From a virus, in the IMG/VR virus record IMGVR_UViG_3300009169_000099, positions 1-23,958 of that record: a stretch of DNA of 23,958 nucleotides, one strand, 5' to 3'. Below, piece by piece: positions 22,086 to 23,958 of this stretch. The first letter of the stretch is position 1. The number at the start of each line of letters is the position of its first letter. The notes beneath the pieces were generated by a model. The model had not been told where the DNA came from. It saw only the letters and a list, made by a program, of their open reading frames with translations, and made no database searches. The position numbers were made by a program, and so were the translations under genes.

Positions 22086-22241
22086 TTATTTAGAAAGACG
22101 TTTCTGCTTCATAGGCCATTGAGGACTCTTTAGCCTAAGCTTTGTGTCAGCTTCCTTCATATAATTGTCCTTGGGGCGAGGGTTATTCACCTTAGGAGCC
22201 TTTTTAGGAGATCCTGATTTCTTAGCTTTACCTGATGTCAT
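22086..22241 (-). CDS. Small basic protein, 51 aa, last gene of the minus operon
   Basis: Reads MTSGKAKKSGSPKKAPKVNN and onward, ending MKQKRLSK. Lys/Pro-rich, no hydrophobic core, with a single Trp (PQWP). It begins at an ATG that shares one base with the preceding gene's TAA (TAATG), so it is in the same operon. Likely a nucleic-acid-binding or structural peptide of the virion arm; no family recognised. The stop is 7 nt before the bidirectional terminator. Confidence 0.6.
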   Translation of the reverse strand: MTSGKAKKSGSPKKAPKVNNPRPKDNYMKEADTKLRLKSPQWPMKQKRLSK

Positions 22242-22591
22242 TAGCAGCCGTTTTTGCACTTGCCACCACCTTTCATTTTCATTCCACTCATAGCTTTCTT
22301 TGCCATCTTGCCACCATTCTTAATAACACCACGTCCTTTAAGAATGTCAGCCTTAGTAACTTTACCATCCTTGTTAAGATCTGGGAAGGCTTTACCACCA
22401 TTCTTCATTTTCTTCTTAGGAGCTACAGCTTTCTTATTCTCAGGACGAGAGAAATACTGATCATTCATGGATTTAACCATGTCATCTTGCCTTTTCATAA
22501 AAGCTTTCCTGTCAACCATCTTACCAGACTCTGTTACAGCTTTGCTCTTGGGAACACCTTTACCCATTTGGGCTTTCTTAATTTTTGCCAT
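22241..22591 (-). CDS. Basic virion-type protein with EF-hand-like loop
   Basis: A 116-aa Lys-rich protein starting MAKIKKAQMGKG. Three K-N/G-GGK motifs are seen (KMKNGGKAF, IKNGGKMAK, MKGGGKCK). In the middle, FPDLNKDGKVTKADIL (about residues 68-84) has the spacing of an EF-hand/dockerin calcium loop (D-x-N-x-D-G-x-x-T). It ends in CKNGC. I recall similar MAK-KKAQ, GGK and NKDGK proteins in uncultured gut phages, including crAss-like ones, without known function. One of eight basic genes in the operon, coupled by TAATG to the next. Confidence 0.65.
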   Translation of the reverse strand: MAKIKKAQMGKGVPKSKAVTESGKMVDRKAFMKRQDDMVKSMNDQYFSRPENKKAVAPKKKMKNGGKAFPDLNKDGKVTKADILKGRGVIKNGGKMAKKAMSGMKMKGGGKCKNGC

Positions 22592-22611
22592 TATTATTAT
22601 GTTTTAAATTA

Positions 22612-22971
22612 TTAACAATTCCATTTACGTAAACTCTTATTGATCCTGCTATTTGGATCGTTAGCAGTTTTGGCAGATGTCAGTTTCTTCTTCATACCTG
22701 ACATTCTACTACAAAATGATTTGCGTCTCTTGGCAGCTTTACTTCCTTTCTTAAGTTTAGAAGGCTTTGTTGTAACAGCTGTCTTAAGTTTAGATCCAGG
22801 ATTAGCAGCTCTATAGCTAGCAACACCTTTAGCATTTAATCCTCCAGAAGGATTTTTTCCTTCAGAGCGTGTCCAGGCTGGTGTCTTACCACCATTTTTA
22901 AGAACACCTTTCCCTACATAAGCTTCTGCTTTCTGTGGGTTATAAACTTTAGTCTTGGGTATTCTGGCCAT
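22612..22971 (-). CDS. DUF6321-like basic phage protein
   Basis: A 119-aa protein starting at the ATG at 22971 (MARIPKTKVYNPQKAE), preferred to an in-frame TTG at 22980. The core TPAWTRSEGKNPSGGLNAKG, then SKLKKGSKAAKRRKSFCSRM and the end INKSLRKWNC, agree with the small phage family I know as DUF6321 (W..EGKNPsGGLn.kG..s ... KRRKSFC.RM ... LRkWNC). Function unknown; high Lys/Arg and two Cys suggest nucleic-acid or capsid contact. It carries one KNGGK motif like its neighbours and overlaps the gene before it by 23 nt. Confidence 0.75.
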   Translation of the reverse strand: MARIPKTKVYNPQKAEAYVGKGVLKNGGKTPAWTRSEGKNPSGGLNAKGVASYRAANPGSKLKTAVTTKPSKLKKGSKAAKRRKSFCSRMSGMKKKLTSAKTANDPNSRINKSLRKWNC

Positions 22972-23161
22972 ATCTTCCAAATGTTATATTAGCTTTCACA
23001 ATAATATCTTTATGTCTGAGCTGCCAAAGCTCACCTGTATTGTTAATAATTACAGTGTATATTGTGTCTGTTTCATGTCCGTAGTCTGTAACAAGCCAAA
23101 TGATTCCTTCTCCTTTTGGAGTGATTACTTCTATTCTATTAGAAGGTTCGAATATTGTCAT
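22949..23161 (-). CDS. Small beta-rich hypothetical protein, 70 aa
   Basis: MTIFEPSNRIEVITPKGEG, then IIWLVTDYGHETDTIYTVII and GELWQLRHKDIIVKANITF: alternating strands resembling a small SH3/KOW-like barrel. Less basic than the other genes of the operon. ATG overlaps the stop of the preceding gene (ATGA). No family recognised. Confidence 0.6.
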   Translation of the reverse strand: MTIFEPSNRIEVITPKGEGIIWLVTDYGHETDTIYTVIINNTGELWQLRHKDIIVKANITFGRYGQNTQD

Positions 23162-23307
23162 TTGCTTTTACGAGCTTTAGCCATTTTCTTAAGAGTCACA
23201 GCAAGAGCTTTTCTCTTAGGCGTACATGTGGCTTTAGTCATGGGAGTACAATAACCTTTATGTTTAGGATTGATTGCCTTCTGTATCCATTTCTTATCTG
23301 TAGCCAT
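23158..23307 (-). CDS. Small basic Cys-containing protein, 49 aa
   Basis: MATDKKWIQKAINPKHKGYC and onward through TPMTKATCTPKRKALAVTL to KKMAKARKSK. Two Cys (YCTPM, TCTPK) and a fully basic C-terminal helix. The WIQKAI...KG start is common in very small phage proteins of unknown role. Start overlaps the preceding TAA (TAATG), end overlaps the next ATG (ATGA), so it is embedded in the operon. Confidence 0.65.
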   Translation of the reverse strand: MATDKKWIQKAINPKHKGYCTPMTKATCTPKRKALAVTLKKMAKARKSK

Positions 23308-23570
23308 TATTTCTTTTTAGACATTTTACCACCAGATTTCAAAGTCATTTTACCAGCAGCTTTTGGTGCTCCTTTTAAAAATCCTTTAACTGTTCTTCTT
23401 TGAACAGCACTAGTAGGTGCAGAATTATCATCTCCACCTTTAAATTTCATTTTATAGTTTCCGTCTTCAGAAACATATTTGGATTTTTTAGCACTAACTT
23501 TAGTAGCATCTCCCATAGACTGATACTTGCCACCAACTTGTGCCTTCTTAATTTTTTTAGCAGCTGCCAT
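23307..23570 (-). CDS. Small basic protein with GGK tail, 87 aa
   Basis: MAAAKKIKKAQVGGKYQSMG start like that of the 116-aa protein at 22241, a central KMKFKGGDDNSAPTS, and the end AAGKMTLKSGGKMSKKK. The GGKMSKKK tail is nearly that of the next gene (GGKISKKK), which suggests duplicates or a shared sorting/processing signal. Probably DNA- or capsid-binding; no known fold. Confidence 0.65.
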   Translation of the reverse strand: MAAAKKIKKAQVGGKYQSMGDATKVSAKKSKYVSEDGNYKMKFKGGDDNSAPTSAVQRRTVKGFLKGAPKAAGKMTLKSGGKMSKKK

Positions 23571-23572
23571 AA

Positions 23573-23728
23573 TTATTTCTTTTTAGAGATTTTGCCACCT
23601 TTCTTCATGTTACCAAGAGTGCGTTCTTGCACCTTTGTATATGCACCTTTTGGATCTACCATAGGAGCTTTCTTACCCTTACCACCAACACCTGCTGACA
23701 GGTTTTTAGCTTTGCTTATCTTTGCCAT
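23573..23728 (-). CDS. Small basic protein with GGK tail, 51 aa
   Basis: MAKISKAKNLSAGVGGKGKK and onward through VDPKGAYTKVQERTLGNM to KKGGKISKKK. It shares its MAK-I start and GGK-I/M-SKKK tail with neighbours. It begins at an ATG sharing a base with the upstream stop and ends 2 nt before the next start. Unknown function. Confidence 0.62.
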   Translation of the reverse strand: MAKISKAKNLSAGVGGKGKKAPMVDPKGAYTKVQERTLGNMKKGGKISKKK

Positions 23729-23958
23729 TATTTAGACTTTTTGTATTTATAATTAGGATTGTCTTTGTGCCATTTCTTTGTAGAGGCTACACCCTGTTTA
23801 ACAGTTTTAGCTCTTCCTATCTTGGTGAGGTTTATTGTATCCCATTTACCTTTATCCTTTGTAGGATGGTTTACAATTATGTCTCCTTTGGTAGCTTTAC
23901 TACTATTTTTCTTAGATTTATAAACTACGTGCTTCTCACCACCAGCACTCACTGTCAC
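23728..23958 (-). CDS. Basic phage protein, C-terminal part (5' end may be outside window)
   Basis: The frame is open to the window edge; the first codon there is GTG, which could be an internal Val. Visible sequence: KGDIIVNHPTKDKGKWDTIN, TKIGRAKTVKQGVASTKKW, then HKDNPNYKYKKSK. Basic, with conserved-looking GDIIVNHPT and QGVASTKKWHKDNP segments that I associate with small gut-phage proteins, no function known. Stop overlaps the next ATG (TAATG). Confidence 0.6.
   Translation of the reverse strand: MTVSAGGEKHVVYKSKKNSSKATKGDIIVNHPTKDKGKWDTINLTKIGRAKTVKQGVASTKKWHKDNPNYKYKKSK

Noticed and set aside
22235-22615. Plus-strand frames rich in Phe/Leu/His at the right end
   Set aside because: They are the complements of Lys-rich minus-strand genes, whose AAA/AAG codons read as TTT/CTT on the other strand.
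1-23958. tRNA genes, CRISPR arrays, insertion sequences, attachment sites
   Set aside because: No cloverleaf, regular direct repeat array, transposase motif or paired attachment-like repeat was seen; nearly all sequence is coding.

Overview
The window looks like part of the genome of a large tailed phage of a Bacteroidota host. The host assignment rests on promoter shape: several gene starts follow a TTTG ... 20 nt ... TAnnTTTG/A pair, the -33/-7 signature of Bacteroidota sigma factor. Tightly packed, AT-rich genes with 1-4 nt stop/start overlaps, several homing endonucleases, a group I intron, RIIA/RIIB-like genes and a full phage nucleotide/recombination gene set all point to a phage. The gene content and the two opposed blocks fit crAss-like or related large Bacteroidota phages. 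No terminase, portal or capsid gene lies in the window, so that rank is inference only.

Layout: positions 1-22070 are all on the plus strand and form the replication and metabolism arm. In order they hold the end of a TOPRIM (DnaG-like) primase; an HNH homing endonuclease; three small or middle-sized genes; a GIY-YIG homing endonuclease; a uracil-DNA-glycosylase-like gene; two small genes; RIIA-like, a two-helix membrane protein and RIIB-like; an HNH protein; a GIY-YIG-like endonuclease with an AP2 domain; ThyX; a Cys-cluster protein; a PD-(D/E)XK nuclease and small unknowns; a class II (adenosylcobalamin) ribonucleotide reductase split by a group I intron with its own HNH gene; a DUF5522-like Cys-rich protein; RecA/UvsX; dUTPase; an HNH protein; PhoH; a thermonuclease-like protein; a methyltransferase and a glycosyltransferase. 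A bidirectional terminator at 22055-22079 separates this arm from a minus-strand operon (22086 to the window end) of eight very small, very basic, Lys/Gly-rich proteins, probably the tail end of the opposed late/structural arm.

How the genes fit together: RNR, ThyX, dUTPase and the UDG-like protein manage dNTP and uracil content. Primase, RecA, the PD-(D/E)XK nuclease, PhoH and the thermonuclease fold protein serve replication and recombination. RIIA/RIIB may protect against host exclusion.

The most interesting signal is regulatory. The homing endonuclease and HNH genes at 799, 2949, 9221 and 15968 each carry their own TTGG...TAnnTTT promoter, placed inside or just ahead of an inverted repeat. 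Read-through RNA from the upstream gene would fold a hairpin over or around the start codon (at 9221 the hairpin instead looks like a terminator). RNA started at the local promoter would lack most or all of the 5' arm. This is the logic known for I-TevI in phage T4, seen here at several unrelated endonucleases and with a Bacteroidota promoter. A fifth endonuclease (9737) has the same promoter but is followed by an interleaved inverted repeat that could form a large pseudoknot.
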